Assembly: GCA_044870185.1 (NCBI GenBank)
Contig: JBIOYL010000198.1
Span: forward strand, 1 to 20,241
DNA: 20,241 nucleotides
From: JBIOYL01 sp044870185
Lineage (GTDB): Bacteria; Actinomycetota; CALGFH01
Direction of reading: 5' to 3'
The position numbers and the translations under genes are program-made. The notes under the pieces were generated by a model. The model was given only the letters and a program-made list of their open reading frames with translations. It had not been told where the DNA came from and searched no databases. Of the stretch, positions 12,410-19,519 are shown one piece after another (positions within the stretch are counted from its first letter, which is position 1; the number at the start of each line of letters is the position of its first letter).

Positions 12410-13432
12410 GCGATCGACCTGCGCTCCGACACCCTCACCCACCCGACCCCGGCCATGCGCCGGGCCATGGCCGCCGCCGAGGTCGGCGACGACCTGTGGT
12501 ACGAGGACCCGACCACCCGGCGGCTCGAGGCGGCCGTCGCCGAGCGCTTCGGCCGCCAGGCGGCCCTGTTCGTGCCGTCGGGTACGATGGGCAACCAGAT
12601 CTGCCTGCGCCTGGCCGTCCCGCCCGGGAGCGAGTGCCTGGCCCACGAGGACAACCACATCTTCTGGTACGAGTCGGCCGCCGCCTCGGTGCTGTCCGGC
12701 GTCCAGCTGCACGCGCTGACCGGGCCGCGTGGCCTGGTCGACCCGGCGCTGGTCCGGTCGCGGATCCGCGCGGCCGACTATGGCGTGCCGACCGCCGCGG
12801 TGGCCGTCGAGCAGACCCACAACCGCGGCGGCGGCGCCGTCCACCCGGAGCCCGCCCTGGCCGAGCTGCGTGCGCTCACCCGCCAGGCCGGCCTGCACCT
12901 GCACTGCGACGGCGCCCGCATCTGGAACGCCTCGGTGGCCTCGGGCACGCCGCTGGAGGGCTACGGCGCCCTGTTCGACTCGCTGTCGGTGTGCTTCTCC
13001 AAGGGCCTGGCCGCCCCGGTCGGCTCGGCCGTGGTGGGGGAACGGGACTTCGTGGCCGAAGCCCGGCGGGTCCGCCAGCTCCTCGGCGGCGGCATGCGGC
13101 AGTCGGGCGTGCTGGCCGCGGCCGCCCTGGTGGCGCTGGACGAGATGGTCGACCGGCTGGCCGACGACCACGCCAACGCGCGCCGCACGGCCCAGACCGT
13201 CGCCGCCGGGGTGCCCGGCAGCGTCGACCCGGCGCTGGTCGAGACCAACATCGTGCTGCTCGACGCGGTCGCCTTCGGCACCGACGGGCCGGGGCTGGTC
13301 AAGCGGCTCGGCGACGCCGGTGTGCTCGCCGCCGCCACCGGCCCCGACCAGGTCCGCCTCGTCTTCCACTACGAGGTCTCGGCGGCCGCCGCCGACCGGG
13401 CGGCCCGCGCGGTCGTCGGCGCGGCAACCTGA
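12407..13432 (+). CDS. ltaE: L-threonine aldolase (low-specificity, PLP-dependent)
   Basis: A 341-residue fold-type I PLP enzyme matching threonine aldolases throughout: DLRSDTLTHPTPAMRRAM (4-21), VGDDLWYEDPT (27-37), the PLP-ring contact region HEDNHIFWYE, DGARIWNA, and the Schiff-base lysine K199 in CFSKGLAAPVGS. It splits L-threonine or allo-threonine into glycine and acetaldehyde in the cytosol. The length equals that of the family. The start is ATG 12407, or GTG 12404 one codon earlier, with no ribosome site but a well-placed -10 box. It is followed after only six bases by a threonine dehydratase-type gene, so the pair forms an operon for hydroxy-amino-acid breakdown. It diverges from the carboxylesterase. 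Confidence 0.94.
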   Translation: MAIDLRSDTLTHPTPAMRRAMAAAEVGDDLWYEDPTTRRLEAAVAERFGRQAALFVPSGTMGNQICLRLAVPPGSECLAHEDNHIFWYESAAASVLSGVQLHALTGPRGLVDPALVRSRIRAADYGVPTAAVAVEQTHNRGGGAVHPEPALAELRALTRQAGLHLHCDGARIWNASVASGTPLEGYGALFDSLSVCFSKGLAAPVGSAVVGERDFVAEARRVRQLLGGGMRQSGVLAAAALVALDEMVDRLADDHANARRTAQTVAAGVPGSVDPALVETNIVLLDAVAFGTDGPGLVKRLGDAGVLAAATGPDQVRLVFHYEVSAAAADRAARAVVGAAT

Positions 13433-13438
13433 GATCCC

Positions 13439-14458
13439 ATGGGCAGGCAGGGTGGCACCCCGGGCGGCCACGCCGGCGAGGAGTTCTCGCTCGGCCAGGT
13501 GGAGGCGGCCGCCGAGCGCATCGCCGGCCGGGTGCACCGCACCCCGGTGCTGACCTCGCGGCGGCTCGACGCCGAGCTCGGCTGCCGGCTGTTCCTCAAG
13601 GCCGAGCATCTGCAGCGCGCCGGGGCCTTCAAGGCGCGTGGGGCCACCAACGCGATCCGCTCCCTGCCGGCGGCCGTGCGCCGGCGCGGCGTCATCGCGG
13701 TCAGCTCCGGCAACCACGCCCAGGCGGTGGCCCTGGCGGCCCGCGAGGCGCACACGACCGCCGTGGTGGTCGTCCCCGAGGGCTCCAACCCGGCCAAGCT
13801 GGCCGCCGCCCGCGCCTACGGCGCCGAGCTCGTCACCGAGGGGGTGACGGCGGCCCGCCGCGAGCAGGTCGTGCGAACGCTGGCGGCCGAGCGCGGCCTG
13901 CACCTGGTCCACCCCTACGACGACCACGACGTCATGGCCGGGCAGGGCACAGCCGCGCTGGAGCTGGTGGAGGAGGTCGCCGACCTCGACCTGGTGTGCG
14001 TGCCGGTCGGCGGCGGCGGCCTGATCGCCGGCACGGCCGCGGCGGTCAAGGGCCGCTCGCCCCGCACACGAGTGGTCGGCGTCGAGCCGGCCACGGCCGC
14101 CGACAGCCAGGCGTCGCTGGCGGCCGGCCGGCGCGTCGCCCTGCCGGAGGTCCCCGACACGATCGCCGACGGCGTGCGCGCACAGGTGCCGGGAGAGCGC
14201 CCGTTCGCGGTCATGCGCCGGCTGGTCGACGACATCGTCACGGTCAGCGACGTCGAGCTGCTCGACGCGCTCACCCTGGCCTGGTCGGCGACCAAGCAGC
14301 TGATCGAGCCGAGCGCCGCCCTGCCACTGGCCGCGCTGCGCACCGGGGCGGTCGCCGGCCGCCGGGTCGGGGTGATCCTGAGCGGCGGGAACCTGGACAC
14401 CCGGCTGCTCGGCCGTGCCCTGGCCGCCGCGGCCGGCCCCGCCCGCACGGCCGAGTAG
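13439..14458 (+). CDS. Threonine/serine dehydratase-type PLP enzyme (no ACT domain)
   Basis: A 339-residue fold-type II PLP enzyme. Lysine K65 lies in GAFKARGATNA, the phosphate or substrate loop is SSGNHAQAVAL, the glycine-rich PLP phosphate cup is PVGGGGLIAG, and the C-terminal GVILSGGNLD is typical of the TdcB/serine racemase/threonine dehydratase group. It lacks a C-terminal ACT-like regulatory domain, so it is more like a catabolic threonine dehydratase, a serine racemase or a threo-3-hydroxyaspartate ammonia-lyase than the isoleucine-feedback-controlled IlvA. The expected reaction is threonine to 2-oxobutyrate and ammonia. ATG 13439 begins six bases after the aldolase stop, with only a weak TGAGAT ribosome site, so translation is probably coupled. 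The N-terminal 15 residues are a flexible Gly-rich extension. Confidence 0.9.
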   Translation: MGRQGGTPGGHAGEEFSLGQVEAAAERIAGRVHRTPVLTSRRLDAELGCRLFLKAEHLQRAGAFKARGATNAIRSLPAAVRRRGVIAVSSGNHAQAVALAAREAHTTAVVVVPEGSNPAKLAAARAYGAELVTEGVTAARREQVVRTLAAERGLHLVHPYDDHDVMAGQGTAALELVEEVADLDLVCVPVGGGGLIAGTAAAVKGRSPRTRVVGVEPATAADSQASLAAGRRVALPEVPDTIADGVRAQVPGERPFAVMRRLVDDIVTVSDVELLDALTLAWSATKQLIEPSAALPLAALRTGAVAGRRVGVILSGGNLDTRLLGRALAAAAGPARTAE

Positions 14459-14627
14459 CCGGCCTGGGCAGCCCCGCCCACCGGACCAGGGCCGCTCTAC
14501 GGCGAGTGGACGGCCCGCGCCTGGCGGGCGACCCTGGCCCGGCCGCGGGTACGATGCGGCACGACCGGGCGGGCGCTCGGGTCCGGCATCGAGGGGAGCC
14601 GCCGCGTTGGAGGTCCTGGCGTGACCG

Positions 14628-16211
14628 ATGACCGTGCGTGAGCATGGCGTGCGTGTCGCCGCGCCGCCCGGCGCCGCGGCGCGCCGGGCCCGCCGGCTCG
14701 CCGGCCGGGCGACCGACGACTGGCGCTTCGGCGCCTGCCTGGCCGGGCTGGCCGTCGCGCTGGCCGCCTTCCTGGTGGCGCCGCTCGCGCCGAAGTTCCT
14801 GGCCCTGTACCGGCTGCCCACCTACCGGGACTGGGTATTCCTCGGCCGCCCCAAAGGGCTGGTGCTGCCGTGGTTCGTGGCCTCCACGGCCGCCTACGCG
14901 GCCGCGATCTGGCTGTGGCGGCGCGGACGCCGACCCTCCTGGCCGCTGCTGGCCGCCGGCGCGGCCGTCCTGCACCTGCTCGCCCTGCTCGTGCCGGCGG
15001 TCGTCTCCGACGACGTGTACGCCTACCACTTCTACGGCTGGGCGCAGGCGCACTACCACCAGAACCCCTACCTCGCCTTCCCCTACCAGCACCCGCTGGA
15101 CCCGCACTACCCGCTCTGGTCGTGGCGGTTCACGGGCGCGGTCTACGGGCCGCCGTTCCTGCTGGTGCTGCGGGGCGTCGCCGCGGCCGTCGGCGGCAGC
15201 ATGCTGGCCTGGGTGGTCACGATGAAGCTCCTGCTCACGGCGGCCGAGCTGGCCGGCGTGTGGGCGCTCGCCCGCGCGCTGCCGGCCGGCGCCGACCGGC
15301 GCTGGCCGGTCCTGCTGGTGGCCTGGAACCCGATGGTGCTGCAGGCGGTCGGCATGTCGGCCCACGTCGACGCCGTGCTGCTCCTGCTGGTCGCCCTGGC
15401 CGTGCTCGCCCACCGCCGCGCCCGCCCGCTGCTCGGCTTCGTCGCCCTGGTCGGCGCGTTCCTGGTCAAGCTCTACCTCGGACCGCTCGCCGCGCTCTAC
15501 GCCATCTGGCTGGGGGTACGGCGCCCGCCGGGGCGGCGCCTGCGTACCGTGGCCGGGCTGGGCGTGCTCGGCGCCGGGCTCACCGCCCTGGTCTACCTGC
15601 CCTACCTCGGCGCCGGGACCAGGCTGCTGGGCAGCGCCACCTACGTCGGCGGCAACTTCACCGCCGGCAGCCCCCCCAACCTGCTCCGCCACCTGCTCGC
15701 GTCGGCGCTGGCGGCGGCCGGGGTCGACCGGGCCGCCGCCGTCGGGCTCGGCCAGACCGTCGCCCGCGACCTGTCGGTCCTGGTCATCGCGGCCGCGTTC
15801 GTCCTGGCCGCCCGCCGCCTGCGGCCCGGCGCCGAGCCGTGGCCGCCGATGGCGGCCTGGTTCCTGGTCTACCTGATCGCCACACCGTGGGTGTTCTTCT
15901 GGCATGCGGTGCCGCAGCTCGGCCTGGTCGCCGTGATCCCGTGGGGTCTGGTCAGCCTGGCCTCGATCGGCCTGTCGCTGAACCTCGTGCCGATCGTGCG
16001 CGGCGCGCAGGCGGTCGTCTCGCCACCCCCCGGCCAGCTCAAAGAGCTGCTCAGCACCTTGAACGGGACGCTCGCCCGCTACACCGCCCCGCTGGCCGTC
16101 TGGCTGGCCGTCCGCTTCGCCCGCCGTCGCCGCCGCCGCACCGCGCCGCTCGCCGGGCCGGCCGCGGCCTCACGTCAGGCGTCACCCCAGGCGTCGCGCC
16201 AGGCGCGGTAG
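14628..16211 (+). CDS. Multi-pass GT-C glycosyltransferase (GT87/MptB-like mannosyltransferase family)
   Basis: A 527-residue integral membrane protein with about ten or more hydrophobic helices. After helix three comes SDDVYAYHFYGWAQAHYHQ with D128-D129, then NPY (146-148). This acidic loop and NPY are hallmarks of polyprenol-phosphate-sugar-dependent GT-C transferases such as MptA/MptB and other actinobacterial mannosyltransferases. It probably transfers mannose or another sugar from a lipid carrier to an envelope glycan on the outer face of the membrane. Donor and acceptor are not known. The best ribosome site, GGAGGT (14609-14614), is 13 bases from ATG 14628 but six from an out-of-frame GTG 14621. 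TACGAT at 14550-14555 is a possible -10. The basic C-terminal tail ends in a 12-base-repeat-encoded RQASPQASRQAR. It converges on the GH15 gene, six bases apart. Confidence 0.87.
   Translation: MTVREHGVRVAAPPGAAARRARRLAGRATDDWRFGACLAGLAVALAAFLVAPLAPKFLALYRLPTYRDWVFLGRPKGLVLPWFVASTAAYAAAIWLWRRGRRPSWPLLAAGAAVLHLLALLVPAVVSDDVYAYHFYGWAQAHYHQNPYLAFPYQHPLDPHYPLWSWRFTGAVYGPPFLLVLRGVAAAVGGSMLAWVVTMKLLLTAAELAGVWALARALPAGADRRWPVLLVAWNPMVLQAVGMSAHVDAVLLLLVALAVLAHRRARPLLGFVALVGAFLVKLYLGPLAALYAIWLGVRRPPGRRLRTVAGLGVLGAGLTALVYLPYLGAGTRLLGSATYVGGNFTAGSPPNLLRHLLASALAAAGVDRAAAVGLGQTVARDLSVLVIAAAFVLAARRLRPGAEPWPPMAAWFLVYLIATPWVFFWHAVPQLGLVAVIPWGLVSLASIGLSLNLVPIVRGAQAVVSPPPGQLKELLSTLNGTLARYTAPLAVWLAVRFARRRRRRTAPLAGPAAASRQASPQASRQAR
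16173..16208 (+). repeat. 12-base-period repeat at the end of the glycosyltransferase gene
   Basis: Three degenerate 12-base units (16173-16184, 16185-16196, 16197-16208) share CAGGCGTC-like cores and encode RQAS, PQAS and RQAR, ending directly at the TAG stop. Confidence 0.7.
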
Positions 16212-16217
16212 ACGCCG

Positions 16218-17606
16218 TCACGGCGGGACAGGCAGCCCGCGCTGCGCGGCGACGAGCGCGAGCAGGACCATCGCGTGGGTCCAGGCGAGCGGCGCCACCG
16301 AGCGCGGCTCGCTGCTGCGCCCGACCCGCTCGGGCAACGCCCCCAGCCCGGTGCGGTGGGCGGCCAGCCAGTCGAGCCGGCGGTCGGCCTCGGCCCGGTC
16401 GCCGCCGGCCGCCGCCGCCAGCGCAAACGCGGCGGTCGCCGGCGTCCAGGCGTCGCCGTTGGCCCACGGCCGGCCGGGGACCAGGCCGCCGCCGGGCACG
16501 GCCAGCCGCCGGGCGGCGGCCACCACCGCCGCGCGGACGGCCGGGTCGGGCGGGCCGAACGGAGGCGCGAGCCAGGCGACCGCGGCGTCGGGACCGCCGC
16601 CGGCCGGGGTGCGGGACAGCTCGCCGTCCCCGCGCCGGAAGCGCTCCAGGCCCCGGGCCAGCCTGGCGGCCGCCTGGCGGAAGCGGGCCTGGTCGGCGGC
16701 ATGGCCGAGCAGCCCGGCCAGGTCGGCCGCTGCCCGCAGGCCGGCGGCGAGCGCGGCGGCCGTGCCGAGCGTCGGCAGCGCCTGCTGCTCCCAGTAGTCC
16801 GGCGACGGCCTGGGCACGCCGTCCGGGCCGAGCGAGCGGGCCGCCGCGCCGGCCGCCCCGCGCACCGTCGGCCACAGCGCCTCGGCCTGCTCCCGGCCGC
16901 CGCCGAGCCGCACCAGCAGCCAGGCCGACCAGCACACCCAGCCGGTGGCGTCGAGCTGCGGCGGGCGGCCGTCGCCGACCGGCCGGCCGTCCGGGCGTGC
17001 GCGCGCCGGCCAGGTGCCGTCGGCGGTCTGCGTGCGCGCCAGGAACGCCAGGATCTGGGTGGCCTCGCGGGCGTGCCCGGTGGCCGCGAACGCGGCCGCC
17101 GCGAAGCTGGCGTCCCGCGGCCACACGTAGCGCCAGGCGGACACCGGCGCGGCCAGCTCACCCCCGCCCGGGTCGTGGAGCAGGCGCAGGAACACCAGCG
17201 AGTCGACCGCCAGGCGGCGCCGCTGCGGCGTGGCGCCCGGGATCGTGCCGGCGGCCAGCCAGGCCCGCCAGGCGGCCACGCTGGCCGCCGCACCGCGGTC
17301 GTCGGGGGCGACCGTCACCGGCACGCCCGCGCCGGCGGGCAGGTAGCGCAGGCGCCCGCCGGGCAGGCGCAGCACGGCGCTGCCCTCCAGATAGGTGGCG
17401 CCGGCGGCCTCGGCCGGCCGGACCGCGACCAGCACCGCGCCGTTGCTGAGCGCTCCGGCGCTGACCAGCGGCACGGCGACGTTGGCGCCACCCGGCCAGG
17501 TGATGGCCGGCGCCAGGGTGAGCGCCAGCATCGTGCTGCCGGCCGCCCCGGCGAGCCGGCGGGCGGTCGGCCTGACGGTCGGCCTGGCGGTCGGCCTGGC
17601 GGGCAT
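16218..17606 (-). CDS. GH15 glucoamylase-like glycoside hydrolase, probably exported
   Basis: A 462-residue protein with the (alpha/alpha)6-barrel signatures of GH15: WRYVWPRDASFAAAAF (158-173), QLDATGWVCWSAW (217-229), SPDYWEQQ with candidate general acid E273, LPERV with candidate base E426, and the closing APLAWTHAMVLLAL (438-451). GH15 enzymes cleave glucose from alpha-glucans or trehalose by inversion. It is shorter than most bacterial GH15 proteins, with a reduced N-terminal beta domain. Residues 18-50 contain a hydrophobic stretch after an Arg-rich start, consistent with a signal peptide or anchor, but a cleavage site is unclear. ATG 17606 lies nine bases after the deacetylase stop, so the two genes are co-transcribed. 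The first 16 residues (ARPT repeats) are encoded by a 12-base tandem repeat, and a later start is possible. Confidence 0.87.
   Translation of the reverse strand: MPARPTARPTVRPTARRLAGAAGSTMLALTLAPAITWPGGANVAVPLVSAGALSNGAVLVAVRPAEAAGATYLEGSAVLRLPGGRLRYLPAGAGVPVTVAPDDRGAAASVAAWRAWLAAGTIPGATPQRRRLAVDSLVFLRLLHDPGGGELAAPVSAWRYVWPRDASFAAAAFAATGHAREATQILAFLARTQTADGTWPARARPDGRPVGDGRPPQLDATGWVCWSAWLLVRLGGGREQAEALWPTVRGAAGAAARSLGPDGVPRPSPDYWEQQALPTLGTAAALAAGLRAAADLAGLLGHAADQARFRQAAARLARGLERFRRGDGELSRTPAGGGPDAAVAWLAPPFGPPDPAVRAAVVAAARRLAVPGGGLVPGRPWANGDAWTPATAAFALAAAAGGDRAEADRRLDWLAAHRTGLGALPERVGRSSEPRSVAPLAWTHAMVLLALVAAQRGLPVPP
17562..17597 (-). repeat. Three 12-base tandem repeats at the start of the GH15 gene
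   Basis: GGCGGTCGGCCT (plus-strand reading) occurs at 17562-17573 and 17586-17597, with one mismatch in the middle copy at 17574-17585. On the coding strand it gives the ARPT/VRPT repeats just before the hydrophobic segment. Confidence 0.9.
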
Positions 17607-17615
17607 CGTCCCGTC

Positions 17616-18437
17616 TCACCTGGCGGGCGGCTGCCAGGCTGTGAGCAGCTCGCCGACGGGGACGGCCTCCAGGCCGGCACGGCGCAGTCCGGCCAGCAGG
17701 GCGGGCAGGCGCTCCAGGACCCCCGAGCGGTCGCCTCGGCCGTCGTGGGCGAGGACGATCTGGCCCGGGCGCAGCTCGCCCAGCAGGCGGTCCACGTCCG
17801 CCGCGGCCGTGACGCCGCGGCGCTGGGCCTCCTCCGACCACAGCACGATCCGGTAGCCGTGGTGGGCGGCGGCGGCCAGGACCGGGCCGCTGGTCGCCCC
17901 GTAGGGGGGGCGGAACAGCGTCGGCGGCCGCCCGGCCAGCTCGGCGAGCAGGTGGTGGGTGCGGGCCAGCTCGCGGGTCACCCTGGCGGGCGGCTCGCGC
18001 GCCAGGTCCGGATGCGTCCAGGAGTGGTTGCCGATCTCCCCCTGGGCGGCCGCGCGCCGCACGAGGTCGGGGTGGGCGGCGGCGGCCCGGCCGCAGCAGA
18101 AGAACGTGGCCCGCGCGCCGGCCGCGGCCAGCAGGTCGAGCACGTGCGGCGTCCAGCGCGGGTCGGGCCCGTCGTCGAAGGTGAGGGCGACCGCCCGGCG
18201 GCTCGTCGGCACCTGCCAGATGACGGCGAGCTCGACGAGGCCCGCGTCCGGCCAGACGGGGACGGTCGCGGCGCCGCGGTCGCTCGGGCCGTAGGGCCGG
18301 CCGGCCCTGGCCACGCCCATCGCCCCGGCCGTGCCGAGCGCCGCCGCGCCCACGTACCCGGCCCGGCGGAGGAACGCGCGCCGTGGCAGACGGCGCCCAG
18401 GCTGCCGTGCCGCGTCGTGGTCCTCGTCCTGGCCCAC
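17616..18437 (-). CDS. Polysaccharide deacetylase (CE4/NodB domain), Tat-type signal
   Basis: A 273-residue protein. Residues 19-45 (RRAFLRRAGYVGAAALGTAG onward) fit a twin-arginine signal peptide with an ARA end, so export in folded form is likely. The NodB domain follows: motif 1 TFDDGP (D88, D89), motif 2 GNHSWTHPDL (metal ligands H138 and H142), motif 3 RPPYG (176-180) and motif 5 LAHDG (H231). Motif 4 reads WSEEAQRRG instead of the usual WSxDxxDW type, which may shift specificity. It would remove N- or O-acetyl groups from a wall or capsular glycan. GTG 18437 has GGGGGAGG about five bases upstream. That ribosome site is one arm of an inverted repeat. It lies downstream of corA by 106 bases and directly upstream of GH15. 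Confidence 0.92.
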   Translation of the reverse strand: MGQDEDHDAARQPGRRLPRRAFLRRAGYVGAAALGTAGAMGVARAGRPYGPSDRGAATVPVWPDAGLVELAVIWQVPTSRRAVALTFDDGPDPRWTPHVLDLLAAAGARATFFCCGRAAAAHPDLVRRAAAQGEIGNHSWTHPDLAREPPARVTRELARTHHLLAELAGRPPTLFRPPYGATSGPVLAAAAHHGYRIVLWSEEAQRRGVTAAADVDRLLGELRPGQIVLAHDGRGDRSGVLERLPALLAGLRRAGLEAVPVGELLTAWQPPAR

Positions 18438-18442
18438 CCTGC

Positions 18443-18502
18443 CTCCCCCCGGCCCGCCACCGGCCCGCCGTCAGCATAGTCGAGCGACGGCCCCGGGGGG
18501 AG
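18443..18502 (-). promoter_or_regulatory. Inverted repeat covering the deacetylase ribosome binding site
   Basis: CTCCCCCCGG (18443-18452) and CCGGGGGGAG (18493-18502) are perfect 10-bp partners 40 bases apart. On the minus-strand RNA the downstream arm is the Shine-Dalgarno sequence of the gene starting at 18437, so pairing would block its translation in read-through transcripts from corA. TATGCT (18478-18473, minus) inside the loop could be a separate -10. It could also be a simple corA terminator. Confidence 0.33.
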
Positions 18503-18543
18503 CGGGTCAGGTGCCGAGCCGTCCACGGAAGTCTCCATGCCGA

Positions 18544-19506
18544 CTACAGCCACCCTTTGCGCTTGAAGTACAGCCACAGGCCACCGGCGAGCGCCACCAT
18601 CAGCCCGAGGGCATACAGGTAGCCGAGCTGCCAACCCAGCTCGGGCATGTGGGCGAAGTTCATCCCGTACACGCCGGTGACCAGCGTGATGGCCGCGAAG
18701 ATGGCCGCGTAGGCGGTCAGCGTCCGGGCCACCTCGTTGACCTTGTTGGACACGACCGACAGGTTGGCTTCCAGCGCCCCGGCGGCCAGGTCCTGGTAGT
18801 CCTCGACGCTCTCGACGATGCGGATGAGATGGTCGTAGATGTCCTGCAGGTAGCGCCGGCCCTGCTCGCTGAACAGGCCCAGGTCGCGGCGCAGCACCAC
18901 GGCCATCGCGTCCCGCATCGGACCGGCGACCCGGCGGATGGCGACCAGGTCCTTGCGCAGGTTGAAGACGTCGGCCTGGACGCCGGTCCGCCCGGCGAAC
19001 ACGGCCTCCTCCAGGTCCTCCAGGCGCTCGCCGATCAGGTCCATGGCCGGGAAGAACGAGTCGACGACCTCATCGAGGATCACGTACAGCAGGAAGCCGG
19101 CGCCCTTGTCGGTGTGCTCGGGGTGGGCCTGCAGCCGTTTGGTGGTCGCCTCGGCGTCCATGGGCGGCACGTCGTGGAAGGTGACGACGAAATTGCGCCC
19201 GGCGACGATGTCCAGCTCGTGCAGGCGGGTCGGCTCGCCCTCGACCGCCGCCTCGGTGCCGTAGACGACCAGCAGGATGTGGTTGTCGTAGTCCTCGATC
19301 TTGGGCCGCTGGTGCCGTTGTGCGCAGTCCTCCAGCGCGAGCGGGTGGATCGAGAACTCCTCGCCCATCTGGGCGAGCTCCTCGCCGGTCCCGGCCGTCA
19401 CGTCGACCCAGATGACCGTGTCGGGCTGCTTGCGGACCTCCGACAGCTCGGCGACCGGGACGTCGGTCAGCTCCATCGCCTGTCTGAACACGTGGACCTG
19501 GATCAC
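18544..19506 (-). CDS. corA: CorA-family magnesium/cobalt channel
   Basis: A 320-residue protein with the CorA layout: a cytoplasmic alpha/beta N-terminal domain (about 1-130), a long coiled helix region (about 140-255), then two membrane helices near the C-terminus (about 263-282 and 293-314). The invariant selectivity motif YGMNF lies at 280-284 and is followed by AHMPELGW. The tail ends in a basic KRKGWL. It forms a pentameric channel for Mg2+ (also Co2+ or Ni2+). GTG 19506 is chosen because GGGAGGA lies five bases upstream and family similarity begins there; an upstream in-frame codon at 19542 would overlap the preceding gene. It lies 13 bases after the EamA transporter stop, so the two are an operon. 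Confidence 0.94.
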   Translation of the reverse strand: MIQVHVFRQAMELTDVPVAELSEVRKQPDTVIWVDVTAGTGEELAQMGEEFSIHPLALEDCAQRHQRPKIEDYDNHILLVVYGTEAAVEGEPTRLHELDIVAGRNFVVTFHDVPPMDAEATTKRLQAHPEHTDKGAGFLLYVILDEVVDSFFPAMDLIGERLEDLEEAVFAGRTGVQADVFNLRKDLVAIRRVAGPMRDAMAVVLRRDLGLFSEQGRRYLQDIYDHLIRIVESVEDYQDLAAGALEANLSVVSNKVNEVARTLTAYAAIFAAITLVTGVYGMNFAHMPELGWQLGYLYALGLMVALAGGLWLYFKRKGWL

Positions 19507-19519
19507 GCGATCCTCCCGC

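Noticed and set aside
11552..14821. Very long minus-strand open frame (over 1000 codons)
   Set aside because: Only its last quarter (from 12319 down) is a real gene, the alpha/beta hydrolase. The rest is antisense to threonine aldolase and dehydratase, is low-complexity and has no family signature.
16275..18479. 734-codon plus-strand frame across the GH15 and CE4 genes
   Set aside because: Both minus-strand genes carry catalytic motifs and ribosome sites; this frame is their shadow.
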